The position numbers were made by a program, and so were the translations under genes. From NCBI RefSeq assembly GCF_039621855.1, contig NZ_CP155071.1, forward strand, positions 3,038,001 through 3,102,000: a stretch of DNA of 64,000 nucleotides, given 5' to 3'. The notes beneath the pieces were generated by a model. It worked only from the letters and a program-made list of their open reading frames with translations. It was not told the DNA's origin and ran no database searches. Source of the stretch: Erwinia sp. HDF1-3R. GTDB taxonomy: Bacteria > Pseudomonadota > Gammaproteobacteria > Enterobacterales > Enterobacteriaceae. Below, piece after piece: positions 47,059-57,264 of the stretch. Position 1 is the stretch's first letter. Every line of letters starts with the position of its first letter.

Positions 47059-47861
47059 ATGCGTGCTCTGCACTTCATTGCGGCATACGGGTTGACGATC
47101 TGACGGTGACCTACCGCAACGGTCATACCGCCCTTCGCGCTGCAACCCTGGCGGTTCCGCCTGCCAGTATTACGGCGCTGCTGGGCATTAACGGCTCGGG
47201 TAAATCCACGCTGTTCAAGGCCATTATGGGCTTTGTACCGCTCTCCGGCGGATCAATTACGCTGCTGGGAATGCCGGGCAAACGCGCCCTGAAAAGCAAT
47301 CTTGTCTCCTACGTGCCGCAGTCCGAAGAGGTGGACTGGTCGTTTCCGGTACTGGTTGAGGACGTGGTAATGATGGGCCGCTACGGTCATATGGGCATGC
47401 TGCGTATTGCCCGCGCGGAAGATAAACGCCTGGTGGATGCGGCGCTGGAAAGAGTGGGCATGTCTGACTTTCGTCACCGGCAGATCGGTGAACTCTCCGG
47501 CGGCCAGAAAAAGCGGGTTTTCCTGGCGCGCGCCATTGCCCAGCGCGGTCAGGTGATCCTGCTGGATGAGCCTTTTACCGGCGTTGACGTTAATACCGAA
47601 CGGCAGATTATCAGCCTGCTGCATGAGCTGCGGGCAGAGGGCCGCACCATGCTGGTCTCGACCCATAACCTCGCCACGGTTAGCGACTACTGCGACCATA
47701 CGGCAATCGTGAAAGGCACGGTGCTGGCCTGCGGGCCGACCTCCACGACCTTTACCCGGGAAAACCTGGAAAACGCCTTTAGCGGCGCGCTGCGCGGGGT
47801 GGTGTTCAGCGATCCGCCGCCTCAGCCCCAGGATCTGGCGGCCGTTGGGGAGGTGCGCTGA
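47055..47861 (+). CDS. sitB: SitB manganese/iron ABC transporter ATPase
   Basis: A 268-residue ATPase with Walker A GINGSGKST, signature LSGGQKKRVFLARA, Walker B VILLDEPFTGVD and H-loop STHNLA. It powers uptake through SitC and SitD. It overlaps the sitA stop by four bases and the sitC start by one base. Confidence 0.96.
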   Translation: MNACSALHCGIRVDDLTVTYRNGHTALRAATLAVPPASITALLGINGSGKSTLFKAIMGFVPLSGGSITLLGMPGKRALKSNLVSYVPQSEEVDWSFPVLVEDVVMMGRYGHMGMLRIARAEDKRLVDAALERVGMSDFRHRQIGELSGGQKKRVFLARAIAQRGQVILLDEPFTGVDVNTERQIISLLHELRAEGRTMLVSTHNLATVSDYCDHTAIVKGTVLACGPTSTTFTRENLENAFSGALRGVVFSDPPPQPQDLAAVGEVR

Positions 47862-48715
47862 TGGCGTGGCTGGCCGAACCCTTCCACTATCACTACATGC
47901 TGAACGCCATGTGGGTGTCGGCGCTGGTCGGCGGAGTATGTGCTTTTCTCTCCTGTTACCTGATGCTGAAGGGCTGGTCGCTGATTGGCGATGCCCTTTC
48001 GCACTCAATCGTGCCGGGCGTGGCGGGCGCCTATATGCTTGGCCTGCCCTTCGCGCTGGGGGCGTTTCTCTCCGGCGGGCTGGCGGCGGGAAGCATGCTG
48101 TTTCTTAACCAGCGGTCGCGGCTGAAAGAAGATGCCATTATCGGCCTGATTTTCTCGTCATTCTTCGGCCTCGGCTTATTTATGGTCTCGCTGAATCCCA
48201 CCTCGGTGAATATTCAGACCATCGTGCTGGGCAATATTCTGGCCGTTGCACCGGAGGATATCCTCCAGCTGGGGATTATCGGCTTCACCTCCCTGCTGAT
48301 TTTGCTGATCAAATGGAAGGATCTGATGGTGACCTTCTTTGATGAAAACCATGCGCGATCCATTGGCCTGAATCCCATCCGTTTAAAACTGCTGTTCTTC
48401 ACCCTGCTGGCGGCCTGTACCATTGCCGCGCTGCAAACCGTCGGTGCGTTTATGGTGATCTGTCTGGTGGTCACGCCCGGCGCGACGGCCTGGCTGCTGA
48501 CCGACCGGTTTCAGTGGCTGCTACTTATTGCCGTGGTTATCGGCAGTCTCACCAGCTTTTTCGGTGCCTGGCTCAGCTACTATCTCGACGGCGCAACCGG
48601 CGGCATCATCGTGGTCGCGCAGACGCTGGTCTTTCTTACCGCGTTCGTCTTTGCACCGAAACATGGCCTGCTGGCAAGGCGCAGGCGTTTTAGCGGCGGG
48701 CAGGAGGCAGTATGA
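47861..48715 (+). CDS. sitC: SitC manganese/iron ABC transporter permease
   Basis: A 284-residue membrane protein of the ABC-3 family with about eight helices (FLSCYLMLKGWSLIGDALSH, VPGVAGAYMLGLPFALGAF). It pairs with SitD, to which it is clearly related. It overlaps sitD by four bases. Confidence 0.95.
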   Translation: MAWLAEPFHYHYMLNAMWVSALVGGVCAFLSCYLMLKGWSLIGDALSHSIVPGVAGAYMLGLPFALGAFLSGGLAAGSMLFLNQRSRLKEDAIIGLIFSSFFGLGLFMVSLNPTSVNIQTIVLGNILAVAPEDILQLGIIGFTSLLILLIKWKDLMVTFFDENHARSIGLNPIRLKLLFFTLLAACTIAALQTVGAFMVICLVVTPGATAWLLTDRFQWLLLIAVVIGSLTSFFGAWLSYYLDGATGGIIVVAQTLVFLTAFVFAPKHGLLARRRRFSGGQEAV

Positions 48716-49548
48716 CCCTGACAGAAGTGTTACTCAGTCCACTACAGTTTGATTTTATGCGCACGGCGCTGGCCATCTCGGTCATTGTCGCCATTCCCTG
48801 CGCCCTGCTCTCCAGCTTTATGGTGATCAAGGGCTGGTCGCTGATGGGCGATGCCATGAGTCACGCGGTGTTTCCCGGTGTGGTCATTGCCTGGGTTATC
48901 GGCATTCCCCTCGCCATTGGCGCGTTTTGTGCCGGGCTGTTTTGCGCGCTGGCTACCGGCTACCTTCAGGAGAACAGCCGGATTAAGCAGGATACGGTGA
49001 TGGGTATCGTTTTCTCCGGGATGTTTGCCGCAGGCCTGATCGTCTATATTTCCGTGAAGTCTGAGGTGCACCTCGATCATATTTTGTTTGGCGATATGCT
49101 TGGCATCGCTTCACAGGATCTCTGGCAAAGCGGCCTCATCGCCTGCGCCATTGCGCTGATTGTCGGAACGAAATGGCGCGATCTGCTGCTGCATGCCTTT
49201 GACCCACAGCAGGCTAAAGCCTGCGGGCTGAACACCTCGCTGCTGCACTACGGGCTGCTGAGTATGATTGCGCTGACCATTGTTGCCACGCTGAAAGCGG
49301 TGGGGATTGTTCTGTCGATCGCCTTGCTGATTGCGCCCGGCGCTATCGCTATTTTGCTGATGCGCCGCTTTTCGTCGGTGATGATCTGCGCCGTGCTGCT
49401 GTCGGTCACGGTGTGCTTTAGCGGCACTTACCTCTCCTTTTTCCTCGACAGCGCGCCAGGCCCAACCATCGTGCTCCTGTTCGCCATGCTGTTTATTGCG
49501 GCGTTTATCTTCTCGGTTCGTCGCGAACGGCACAGGACCCTGTGCTGA
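48712..49548 (+). CDS. sitD: SitD manganese/iron ABC transporter permease
   Basis: A 278-residue ABC-3 permease (LLSSFMVIKGWSLMGDAMSH, FPGVVIAWVIGIPLAIGAF), the second half of the SitCD channel. It is the last gene of the operon. It faces the end of citT with about 106 bp between stops. Confidence 0.95.
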   Translation: MTLTEVLLSPLQFDFMRTALAISVIVAIPCALLSSFMVIKGWSLMGDAMSHAVFPGVVIAWVIGIPLAIGAFCAGLFCALATGYLQENSRIKQDTVMGIVFSGMFAAGLIVYISVKSEVHLDHILFGDMLGIASQDLWQSGLIACAIALIVGTKWRDLLLHAFDPQQAKACGLNTSLLHYGLLSMIALTIVATLKAVGIVLSIALLIAPGAIAILLMRRFSSVMICAVLLSVTVCFSGTYLSFFLDSAPGPTIVLLFAMLFIAAFIFSVRRERHRTLC

Positions 49549-49654
49549 GTTATCAGACAGCGCTGCCCGTTGCGGCAGCGCATTTGAACGTCATCCCGTG
49601 GAACGGGGCACGGTGAACGTTGTGCTCACGGATTGGCGTCGGAGCGGCGGGAAC

Positions 49655-51115
49655 TCAGTACCACAGACGCAGAATCGGCCAGCCCACCAGCAGCAGTGCG
49701 GCGATGTAAACCACGCCGAGAATGCCGCCCAGACGCCAGTAGTCTTTCGACTTCACATAGCCACAGCCGTAGATGATGACGCCAGGACCGGTCGCGTAGG
49801 GCGTAAGCACGCCCATCAGGCCGATGGAGAGGACCAGCAGCATCGAGAGCTGCTCCATAGGAACGTCAAGACCTTTACCTACCGCCAGAATCACCGGCAA
49901 CAGCGTCGCCGTATGGGCGGAGAGGCTGGCAAAGAGGTAATGAGCAAAATAGAACACCAGCACTAAGGTGATGATGGTCATATCCGGCGAGAACCCGTCC
50001 AGATGGGTGCTCATGGTGGTGGCGAACCAGTCGATAAAACCGGATCGGGTCAGCCCACTGGCCATCACCACCAGCGTGGCGAGGTTGACCAGCGTATTCC
50101 AGGCGCTGGCGTAGCGGGTTATCTCCTTCCAGGCAACGACCTGGAAGACCAGCATCAGTGAGACTGCCAGCAAACAGACCGCCGTGGCATTCACCACTTT
50201 ACCGCCAAAGACCCACAGGCACAGGCTGAGTAGCACCAGCGCGATCAGGCTGTACTCTTTACGCGTCACCCTGCCCATCTCACGCAGTGCGCCACCGGCC
50301 CAGACCGCCACTTCATTGCTGTGCGTAACGCCGGGCTTATAGAGATACCAGGAGATAAGCGGTGCCACAATCAGCAGCAGCAGTCCTACCGGCAGAAAGG
50401 CCAGGAACCACTGCATCCAGCTGATTTGCAGCCCGGCGATTTTATTGACAAACTCAATGCCCAGCACGTTTGGCGCCGCCCCGGTGATAAACATCGACGA
50501 GCTGAGGCTGGTTCCGACGACCATCATCCACATCAGGTAGCCGCCGATGCGGCGGGATGAGGGATCGTTCGGGAAGGAGTCAAACAGCGGCGGAAGATTT
50601 CTCACCACCGGAAAGACGGTGCCGCCGGTACGGGCGGTGTTGGAAGGGGTAAAGGGGGCCAGCAGAATATCGACGATAACCACGGCGTAGCCCAGCGTCA
50701 GCGTCCGTTTGCCCATAAATTTCACCATAAACAGGGCAATACGCCTGCCGAGTCCGGTAGATTCATAGCCCAGCGCAAAGATAAACGCACCGAATACCAG
50801 CCAGACCGTCGTGCTTGAAAACCCCGCCAGCCCCCATTTCAGCGCCTCTTTACCGGCGTTAAAGCCCGGAGCGGCCAGCTCCGCCGGGTCAAACAACACC
50901 CAGTCAGCGGCCAGCACGCTGGCCGTCACCGCAATAAAACTGACTGCCGTGGCCGGAACAGGCTCCAGGATCATCCCGACGATCATGGCAACGAAGATGG
51001 CGAAAAAATACCAGGCCTGGGGAGGCATTCCCGAGGGGACAGGTAGCAGTAAAATTGCGGCCAGCACCACCAGCGGTGCCAGGGATTTCATTATTTTCGA
51101 TGTTAACTCAGACAT
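49655..51115 (-). CDS. citT: CitT-type citrate:succinate antiporter
   Basis: A 486-residue DASS-family carrier with about twelve helices. Typical parts are FAPFTPSNTARTGGTVFPVV, written here as the two overlapping substrate motifs TPSNTARTGGT and MFITGAAPNVLGIEF, and the C-terminal GVLTPYATGPGVIIYGCGY. It imports citrate in exchange for succinate during anaerobic citrate fermentation. It is the last gene of the cit operon, 32 bases after citG. Confidence 0.94.
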   Translation of the reverse strand: MSELTSKIMKSLAPLVVLAAILLLPVPSGMPPQAWYFFAIFVAMIVGMILEPVPATAVSFIAVTASVLAADWVLFDPAELAAPGFNAGKEALKWGLAGFSSTTVWLVFGAFIFALGYESTGLGRRIALFMVKFMGKRTLTLGYAVVIVDILLAPFTPSNTARTGGTVFPVVRNLPPLFDSFPNDPSSRRIGGYLMWMMVVGTSLSSSMFITGAAPNVLGIEFVNKIAGLQISWMQWFLAFLPVGLLLLIVAPLISWYLYKPGVTHSNEVAVWAGGALREMGRVTRKEYSLIALVLLSLCLWVFGGKVVNATAVCLLAVSLMLVFQVVAWKEITRYASAWNTLVNLATLVVMASGLTRSGFIDWFATTMSTHLDGFSPDMTIITLVLVFYFAHYLFASLSAHTATLLPVILAVGKGLDVPMEQLSMLLVLSIGLMGVLTPYATGPGVIIYGCGYVKSKDYWRLGGILGVVYIAALLLVGWPILRLWY

Positions 51116-51147
51116 TTAGCCTCTCCTTAGGCGACCCTCCGGGGTCA

Positions 51148-52110
51148 TCAACACTGCGGCAAACGGGCCAGCAGCCAGCTTACTATCAGTAAATCTGCGC
51201 TCCCGCCGGGGCTGAGATGACGGGCGATGCAGGCATCGTCGAATTTTTCTAATGCCCTGGTGGCTGCCTGCGCATAGCAATGCTTTCCTGTTCCTGCCTG
51301 CGCATGGCCGCTCTCTCTTTGTGCCAGCAGCGCCGACGACGCCTGCTGTAGCCAGCGCAGCCCGGTCATGCCTCCGCGAGACACCACGTTGGTATCCGCG
51401 TTATGCGCCATCAGCCACAGCAGGCAGTCCGTGAGCGCGGCCTGTTCGTCCCAGCCGTTCTCTCTGCGCTGGCGCAGCAGGGGGAGCGCGCCATTCATCA
51501 CCAGCGGAAATCCGGCTTCGGCCTCCCCCCGCGCACCGCGTAGCCCGCAGGCCGCAAACAGGCGCTGGCCTGCCGTTTTTCCGGGGTTGTTATGTTCCAG
51601 CTCCCGGGACACCAGCCCCTGACAGATGGCTGCTACTCCGGCACACAGCGCCGGTGCAGTCACCGGCCGCCGCTGCTGATAAAGCCGTCCAAATACCGAG
51701 CATAGCAGCGCCAGTGAAAAAATCGTCCCCTTGTGGGTATTCACCCCGCCCGTAGCCTGGAACATATGCGTTTCACACGCCATTCCCACCGGACGCAGGC
51801 GCGCCAGTAGCTGCTCTTCCGGCAGCATGGCATCTTCCCTGCCCTGGTTAATGAAAACGGGAAACCATGCGCCAATCGCGGCGGCGCTGCGCCGGAATGT
51901 GCCGATATCCATATCGCGATGCGCACCGCTGTTGCAGCAGTCAACCAGGCCGGGCTTAGGCGTCAGCGTCACCTCCGCCAGTAATGCCCGCACGGCATCG
52001 GCAGCAAACTGAGCGGGATCCGGGGGGCTGACCCTCGCATCCGTAGCCAGCAGCTCAGGCTGCGGCAACGCATCAACGATGCCCGGACGATCATAGAGTA
52101 CAGGCTGCAT
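51148..52110 (-). CDS. citG: CitG triphosphoribosyl-dephospho-CoA synthase
   Basis: A 320-residue enzyme making the prosthetic-group precursor of citrate lyase from ATP and dephospho-CoA. Family motifs are LTPKPGLVDCCNSGAHRDMD, GVNTHKGTIFSLALL and MAHNADTNVVSRGGMTGL. It overlaps citX by about 20 bases. It is complete. Confidence 0.95.
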   Translation of the reverse strand: MQPVLYDRPGIVDALPQPELLATDARVSPPDPAQFAADAVRALLAEVTLTPKPGLVDCCNSGAHRDMDIGTFRRSAAAIGAWFPVFINQGREDAMLPEEQLLARLRPVGMACETHMFQATGGVNTHKGTIFSLALLCSVFGRLYQQRRPVTAPALCAGVAAICQGLVSRELEHNNPGKTAGQRLFAACGLRGARGEAEAGFPLVMNGALPLLRQRRENGWDEQAALTDCLLWLMAHNADTNVVSRGGMTGLRWLQQASSALLAQRESGHAQAGTGKHCYAQAATRALEKFDDACIARHLSPGGSADLLIVSWLLARLPQC

Positions 52111-52666
52111 CTGCCCGCCTGATTATCTCTGCCAGAAGTTCAGCCTGGCTGTGCGTCCGCTGCCTGGCACAGACGCTGGCGGGCAGCGAGCACAACAGGC
52201 ACTGACGTTCAGCCAGCTGGCTGGCCCGTCGGGACAGAATGCATCCGTCCGTGGTCAGGACATCAATGTCCCAGAGTCGTCCGACAGGAGAGTCTGACTC
52301 CCGCGCCACCGCCCATTGTTTTACCTCTTTCGCATCAGCCTGTATCGACCAAAACCCCTCGCAGCCCGTGGCCAGCGCAAACGCGTCTGCCCGAAGAAAA
52401 TGCCCTGCCAGCGGCTGACCCGCCTGCTGGATCTGCGTCCAGCCGGCGTTGAATATCCGACGGGTCAGCGCGCTGTCTTTAATCGGGCCAGGCATCACGA
52501 CGGTCAGCACCAGCAGCGTGACCGGATGCTGCTTTAGCCACTGCTGCTGACGCGCCTGGCGGTTATCGCGGCTGGCGAGCAGTTCCGTCAGGCTGATGGC
52601 GCGCCCGGTAGCCTGTGCCGGGATCGTTGCCTGCCCGACGTTATTCAGCAATTTGATGCACCACAT
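52091..52666 (-). CDS. citX: CitX apo-citrate lyase phosphoribosyl-dephospho-CoA transferase
   Basis: About 191 residues; the ATG at 52666 lies inside the end of citF, with a TTG directly before it. Motifs include TVVMPGPIKDSALTRRIF, the conserved PVGRLWDIDVLT and a cysteine motif CLLCSLPASVCARQRTHS. It attaches the prosthetic group to Ser14 of CitD. The order citF-citX-citG is that of E. coli. Confidence 0.95.
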   Translation of the reverse strand: MWCIKLLNNVGQATIPAQATGRAISLTELLASRDNRQARQQQWLKQHPVTLLVLTVVMPGPIKDSALTRRIFNAGWTQIQQAGQPLAGHFLRADAFALATGCEGFWSIQADAKEVKQWAVARESDSPVGRLWDIDVLTTDGCILSRRASQLAERQCLLCSLPASVCARQRTHSQAELLAEIIRRADAACTL

Positions 52667-54146
52667 CAATCACCGAGCCATCGCGGTAGCGCACGACCGC
52701 TACCACATTGTCGGTAAACGCGACAGGCCGCGGATCGCCCGTCAGCAGCCTAGCCCGCTCATAAAGCCACTGGATAGTGACCAGCTCAATGCCCCGATCG
52801 CGTAGGCGCTGCGCCAGCGCCGGACGGGAAGGATTAACCGCCGTGCCATGGTCGGTGACCAGGATATCAATGCCCGAACCCGGCGTAATGCAGGTCGTTA
52901 CCGCCTCCACCACGGTAGGCATACGCCCGCGCACCAGCGGAGCAACAACGATCGCCAGCTCCGCGGCGGCGGCGGTATCGCAGTGGCCGCCGGAAGCGCC
53001 ACGGATCACACCGTCGGAGCCGGTGAGGACGTTAACGTTAAAGCCCGTATCAATCTCCAGCGCGCTGAGCACCACCACGTCAAGCCGATCGACCACCGCC
53101 CCTTTGGAGTAAAAGTCAGCGTACTGGCTGGCGCTGATTTCAATGTGGCCCGGGTTGCGGGCCAGCGACATCGCGGCCTTACGGTCAAAGCTCTGCACGT
53201 CCAGCAGGCTGCCGATCAGTCCCTGCTCATGCAGTTCCACCATGGCTGAACTGATGCCTCCCAGCGCAAAGGCCGCGTGGATCCCTCGCGCACGCATTTT
53301 ATCGGCCAGAAAACGGGTGACCGCCAGCGAAGCACCGCCGCTGCCGGTTTGCAGAGAGAAACCCTCGATAAGTGAGCCGGATGCCGCAATCACCTCTGCC
53401 GCACGTCGTGCAATCAGTAGCTCACGCGGATTGGAGGTGATGCGCGTGGTATCGGCCCCAATTTTGTCGGCATCCCCCACCCGCGCCAGACGGACAATCA
53501 GGTCAACCCGATCCTGGGTCAGGCTGGCAGGAGAATGCGGATAAGGCAGTATCGCTTCGGTAAGCAATACCACCCTGTCCGCGAACTGCGCATCAACCTG
53601 GGCATAACCGAGCGAGCCGCAGCAGGCCTCACCGCTGTAGCCATTCGCATTGCCGTATTCATCACAGCCCGGCACCGCCAGGAAAGCGACATCAATATGC
53701 AGCTCGCCAGACGCGATCAGATTGACCCGCCCGCCGTGCGAATGGATCTGTACCGGCTCGCGCAGCAGACCCCGCGATATCGCCTCCGCCAGCGGTCCAC
53801 GCAGGCCTGACGTGTAGATGCGGCTCACCACACCGCTGCGAATATGCGCGATCAGTGGCGCATGACAGTCGCTGAGCGAGCTGGAGGCCAGGGTCAGATT
53901 GCGCAGCCCCATCTCCGCCAGCGTGTCCATCACCTGGTTAAGCGCAAGATCGCCATTGCGGTAGGCGTGATGAAAAGAGAGGGTCATGCCATCCTGCAAT
54001 CCACTGCGGCGGACAGATTCCTGGAGAGAGGCGCAGCGCTTCATATCGGCAGGTTTTATTGCCCGCTGCTCTGCTTTTACCGCATCCTGGAAAAGCATAA
54101 CTTCTGGCCGTGAGGGCAAAGTCATCAAACGTTGTTGTCGGTTCAT
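52641..54146 (-). CDS. citF: CitF citrate lyase alpha subunit
   Basis: A 501-residue citrate:acetyl-ACP transferase subunit. Typical segments are [40 protein letters not shown] and [18 protein letters not shown]. Length is normal. It overlaps citE by four bases. It forms the lyase complex with CitE and CitD. Confidence 0.96.
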   Translation of the reverse strand: MNRQQRLMTLPSRPEVMLFQDAVKAEQRAIKPADMKRCASLQESVRRSGLQDGMTLSFHHAYRNGDLALNQVMDTLAEMGLRNLTLASSSLSDCHAPLIAHIRSGVVSRIYTSGLRGPLAEAISRGLLREPVQIHSHGGRVNLIASGELHIDVAFLAVPGCDEYGNANGYSGEACCGSLGYAQVDAQFADRVVLLTEAILPYPHSPASLTQDRVDLIVRLARVGDADKIGADTTRITSNPRELLIARRAAEVIAASGSLIEGFSLQTGSGGASLAVTRFLADKMRARGIHAAFALGGISSAMVELHEQGLIGSLLDVQSFDRKAAMSLARNPGHIEISASQYADFYSKGAVVDRLDVVVLSALEIDTGFNVNVLTGSDGVIRGASGGHCDTAAAAELAIVVAPLVRGRMPTVVEAVTTCITPGSGIDILVTDHGTAVNPSRPALAQRLRDRGIELVTIQWLYERARLLTGDPRPVAFTDNVVAVVRYRDGSVIDVVHQIAE

Positions 54147-55060
54147 CGGGTCTCCTTACTGTCGCTCTCTTCCTGATGCAGCCCGGAAAGCGCTGCCCTC
54201 TCCAGCACCAGCCGGGCGCGTTCAATCACCGGGCTGTCGATCATTTTGCCATTGAGCGAAACCACGCCCCGCCCTTCCCGCTCAGCGGCGGCAGCGGCGT
54301 CTATGACCTGCTGTGCATGGTCAGCTTCGCGGGCGGTGGGCGCGTAGAGGTTGTGGAGCAGCGCGATCTGCCGGGGATTAATCAGGGATTTCCCATCGAA
54401 ACCCAGCTGCTTAATCAGAGCGGCTTCGCGCAGGAAGCCCGCATCATTGCTGGCGTCAGAGTAGACCGTATCAAAGGCCTGGATACCGGCTGCGCGGGCA
54501 GCCTGGAGGATGGTGCAGCGAGCGAAAAGCAGCTCAGTGCCTTCAGGCGAACGTTCGGTTCGCAGATCCCTGACGTAATCCTCCGCGCCAAGCGCGAGGC
54601 CCATTAATCGCGGTGATGCCTGTGCTATCTCCACCGCATTGGTTATCCCCTCTGCGGATTCAATCGCCGCCAGCAGGCCCGTGCTGCCCTGCTGACGCCC
54701 GCAGGCGGTTTCAATGGCGCCGATGGCCTGCGCCATATCCAGCACATCCTGTGCACGATCGGTTTTTGGCAGGCGCACGATATCAGCCCCTCCCCGTACC
54801 ACGGCCTGTAAGTCTGCCAGGCCATAAGGACTATCCAGGCCATTTACCCGAACGAGGGTTTCCACCTGCTGGTAGAGGGGATGCTGCAACGCATGGTAAA
54901 CCAGCCGCCGTGCGGCATCCTTTTCACGAAGAATAACGGAGTCTTCCAGGTCGAACATCAGCGCATCTGCCTGATAGATAAAGGCGTTGCTGATCATGGC
55001 GGCGTTGGCACCGGGAACAAACAGCATACTTCGCCGGACGCGTGGCTTAAGCGTCATCAT
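54143..55060 (-). CDS. citE: CitE citrate lyase beta subunit
   Basis: A 305-residue citryl-ACP lyase, TIM-barrel of the HpcH/CitE family. Motifs are [50 protein letters not shown] and [11 protein letters not shown], the last two with metal-binding acids. GGGAGGTGAG precedes two ATG codons that overlap the end of citD. Confidence 0.96.
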   Translation of the reverse strand: MMTLKPRVRRSMLFVPGANAAMISNAFIYQADALMFDLEDSVILREKDAARRLVYHALQHPLYQQVETLVRVNGLDSPYGLADLQAVVRGGADIVRLPKTDRAQDVLDMAQAIGAIETACGRQQGSTGLLAAIESAEGITNAVEIAQASPRLMGLALGAEDYVRDLRTERSPEGTELLFARCTILQAARAAGIQAFDTVYSDASNDAGFLREAALIKQLGFDGKSLINPRQIALLHNLYAPTAREADHAQQVIDAAAAAEREGRGVVSLNGKMIDSPVIERARLVLERAALSGLHQEESDSKETR

Positions 55061-55352
55061 GACTCACCTCCCATGGGAGGGTTTCAAGCCCGCTGGCGCG
55101 CATCAGCGCCGTTTCCATTCGCGCACGGATCACACAGTCCAGCGCACCTTTATCATCAACTATCACCTGCACCGGCTCAACCCGATAGCGCGTCAGCAGC
55201 TGAAGCAGCGTCTGTCGAATGGCTTCGCCAAACTGCTTTTCCACGCTGCTGGCAATCAGTAAATCGTGCTGTGCACCCTCCGCAGGCGCAATGCGGACCA
55301 TCACATCGCTGGACTCAAGCGTTCCGGCCATGGCTTCCCTGATTATTTTCAT
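55047..55352 (-). CDS. citD: CitD citrate lyase acyl carrier protein
   Basis: A 101-residue carrier. Ser14 in [14 protein letters not shown] is the attachment site of the phosphoribosyl-dephospho-CoA group. It overlaps both citC (four bases) and citE, consistent with coupled translation. Confidence 0.96.
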   Translation of the reverse strand: MKIIREAMAGTLESSDVMVRIAPAEGAQHDLLIASSVEKQFGEAIRQTLLQLLTRYRVEPVQVIVDDKGALDCVIRARMETALMRASGLETLPWEVSHDDA

Positions 55353-56422
55353 TCCGTCCTCTGATTATCTGGCTTTCTGTTTTGAGTCGCGGCAGTTTTC
55401 TGACTTTTTGCCAGCAGGCGTTCTAAATAGTGTTGTGTTGCTTCCGGCACCAGCGGTGAAATAGCCTGCATATTACCGGCGGGCAGCAGTTTCCTTACCC
55501 ATGAGGCCGAGATAGGCGTCCCTTTATATTTCAGCCGTTCAATTTCAACCAGTTCTATGGGCGGTGCCGTTAATAAAGGCGTCTTTAGCCAGTAATGCAT
55601 ATCGCGGTTATACTTTTCCGTCACGGCACAAAAAGGTTCACTCCCCACAAAGCGATGAGTAATGCCCAGGGCGGGAGCCAGAGACTGTCGGAATATTTTT
55701 AGGTCGATCTCGGTATAGCAATTATCGACGATGCCTTTTTCTTTAATGAAATAGCAGGGGAAAGTGGCCCGTGAAATTATATATTGTGAGCCTTCATGGA
55801 TTGTCAGATTGGTTATACCATGCGTTCCGGCCACAACCAGATCAAACCTGTCCTGATAGCGAAAGCGGGAGGTATCTTCTCTGACCAGGAACAGATGTAA
55901 CCAGTTACAGGCCGCCGCCGCCTGCTGCACCAGATACTGATGCCCGCGGGTGAAGGGGTTGGCGTTCATCACAATAGCGCCAATTTTCTTACCGGGTTTT
56001 CGCAGATGCGCAAGCCGCGCAGCATACTGGGCCAGCCGACAGGGACTGTTTTCCATCAGTACCATCACCCCCGGTACGCGGGCGACAGGGTAGAATCCGC
56101 ACTGCCGAAACAAAGACTCATTTTGCGTGCTCGTACAGAGAAACAGCTGAGTCTGGTTCATCTCCCAGGCCAGGTTAACCAGCTCAGTGGCGAGGCTCAA
56201 CCCCAGCCCTTCACCACGTAATTCTGGCGAGACGGCGACACACTTAATGATATTGTCAGCGATGCCGCCGCAGGCCACCAGCCTGCCCGCCTGCGTGGCG
56301 GTCACAAACACCCTGATGGTCCTGTCGATGCTCAGATCAATTTCACGCAGAAAGGTTTTTATTGCCGAAACGGTGCGTTCGTCAGTCCGGTATACCCGAT
56401 TAAATACCACATGACTATCCAT
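55349..56422 (-). CDS. citC: CitC [citrate (pro-3S)-lyase] ligase
   Basis: A 357-residue enzyme that acetylates the CitD prosthetic group to activate the lyase. An N-terminal GNAT-like part ([20 protein letters not shown]) is followed by a nucleotidyltransferase domain with the HxGH-like motif [17 protein letters not shown] and [10 protein letters not shown] near the end. It is the first gene of the minus-strand cit operon. Confidence 0.95.
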   Translation of the reverse strand: MDSHVVFNRVYRTDERTVSAIKTFLREIDLSIDRTIRVFVTATQAGRLVACGGIADNIIKCVAVSPELRGEGLGLSLATELVNLAWEMNQTQLFLCTSTQNESLFRQCGFYPVARVPGVMVLMENSPCRLAQYAARLAHLRKPGKKIGAIVMNANPFTRGHQYLVQQAAAACNWLHLFLVREDTSRFRYQDRFDLVVAGTHGITNLTIHEGSQYIISRATFPCYFIKEKGIVDNCYTEIDLKIFRQSLAPALGITHRFVGSEPFCAVTEKYNRDMHYWLKTPLLTAPPIELVEIERLKYKGTPISASWVRKLLPAGNMQAISPLVPEATQHYLERLLAKSQKTAATQNRKPDNQRTE

Positions 56423-57264
56423 AATAATGTTACTACACCCCGTAATAAATAATAAATTCCCATCATCGGGAATAATTAAGCAGGTAATACAGGAAAAATG
56501 CCCTTGTAAAATTAAACATCAGGGATAGTAAACAATTATAAATTTTCTTTGGTGATCAAATTCACACTTCGCATTTAATCTCGCACACCCGAAGGGAATA
56601 TCACAGACACCCCTGGATTTTATTATAATTAAACAACCAAAAGGAACGCCGCATTAACCACACTTGCACATTGAATATAAAATTTAAACATGCATAGTTA
56701 TTTTACCCTTTCGGGGTAAGCGCCATGAGAAGGTATTGAGCGCAAATCTTATCTTTAAGGTTTGTGCTGTTTCGTTTCCCCCCTCCTCTCCAATGAAGCA
56801 CCAGGGTCGATTGTCTCCTCTGGAAAGCGTGCATAGCAGTATACTAAACCAGCAATTGACAGGCACAGGCGCGAGGGTTCCATCGGCCGCGGTAAGACTG
56901 GAATACTCAGTCGTTCTGTTAGATTCAGGGCAATGCAGGTACATAACCCTGAAAGAAATAACGCATCCCGTTACTGACACTTCCCCGAGACCCGCTGGCA
57001 TTCATACAATTTAGCAATTTTCTTAGTTTTTTATAACTTATTAAGCCTGAGAAAACGGTATAATTTATTAATCACTGCCGAGGTTTCACCATTGCGACGT
57101 TATTCGCTTACAGGTCGCAGATAAACCCTGAAGAAACAAAACTGAGATAACCCAACCAATGATATACAGCACAGCGACTTTCAAGCATAAAGCGGCATTA
57201 AAAGCAAACCTTAATATTTAATGAAACTTATCATTTTCTGATCTTACATCACGGAGAAGTCCCG
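56423..57264. other. Large control region between citC and the toxR-type gene
   Basis: 842 bp, AT-rich, with divergent genes on both sides. ORFs of about 90-105 codons overlap on opposite strands (56684-57014) but show no family features. In E. coli and Klebsiella the citA-citB sensor pair lies upstream of citC; it is absent here. A CRP-like site lies at 56551-56566. A TATAAT at 57059-57064 may serve the toxR-type gene. Confidence 0.5.
56551..56566. promoter_or_regulatory. CRP-like binding site upstream of citC
   Basis: GGTGATCAAATTCACA matches TGTGA-N6-TCACA with one mismatch in the first half. It lies about 130 bases before the citC ATG. CRP control of citrate fermentation genes is known in enterobacteria. 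Confidence 0.6.

Noticed and set aside
49496..49966. 156-codon ORF opposite citT
   Set aside because: Shadow of the citT gene in the reverse frame.
56684..57014. Overlapping ORFs of about 92-105 codons on opposite strands in the citC-toxR gap
   Set aside because: Neither shows recognisable motifs or a convincing ribosome-binding site.
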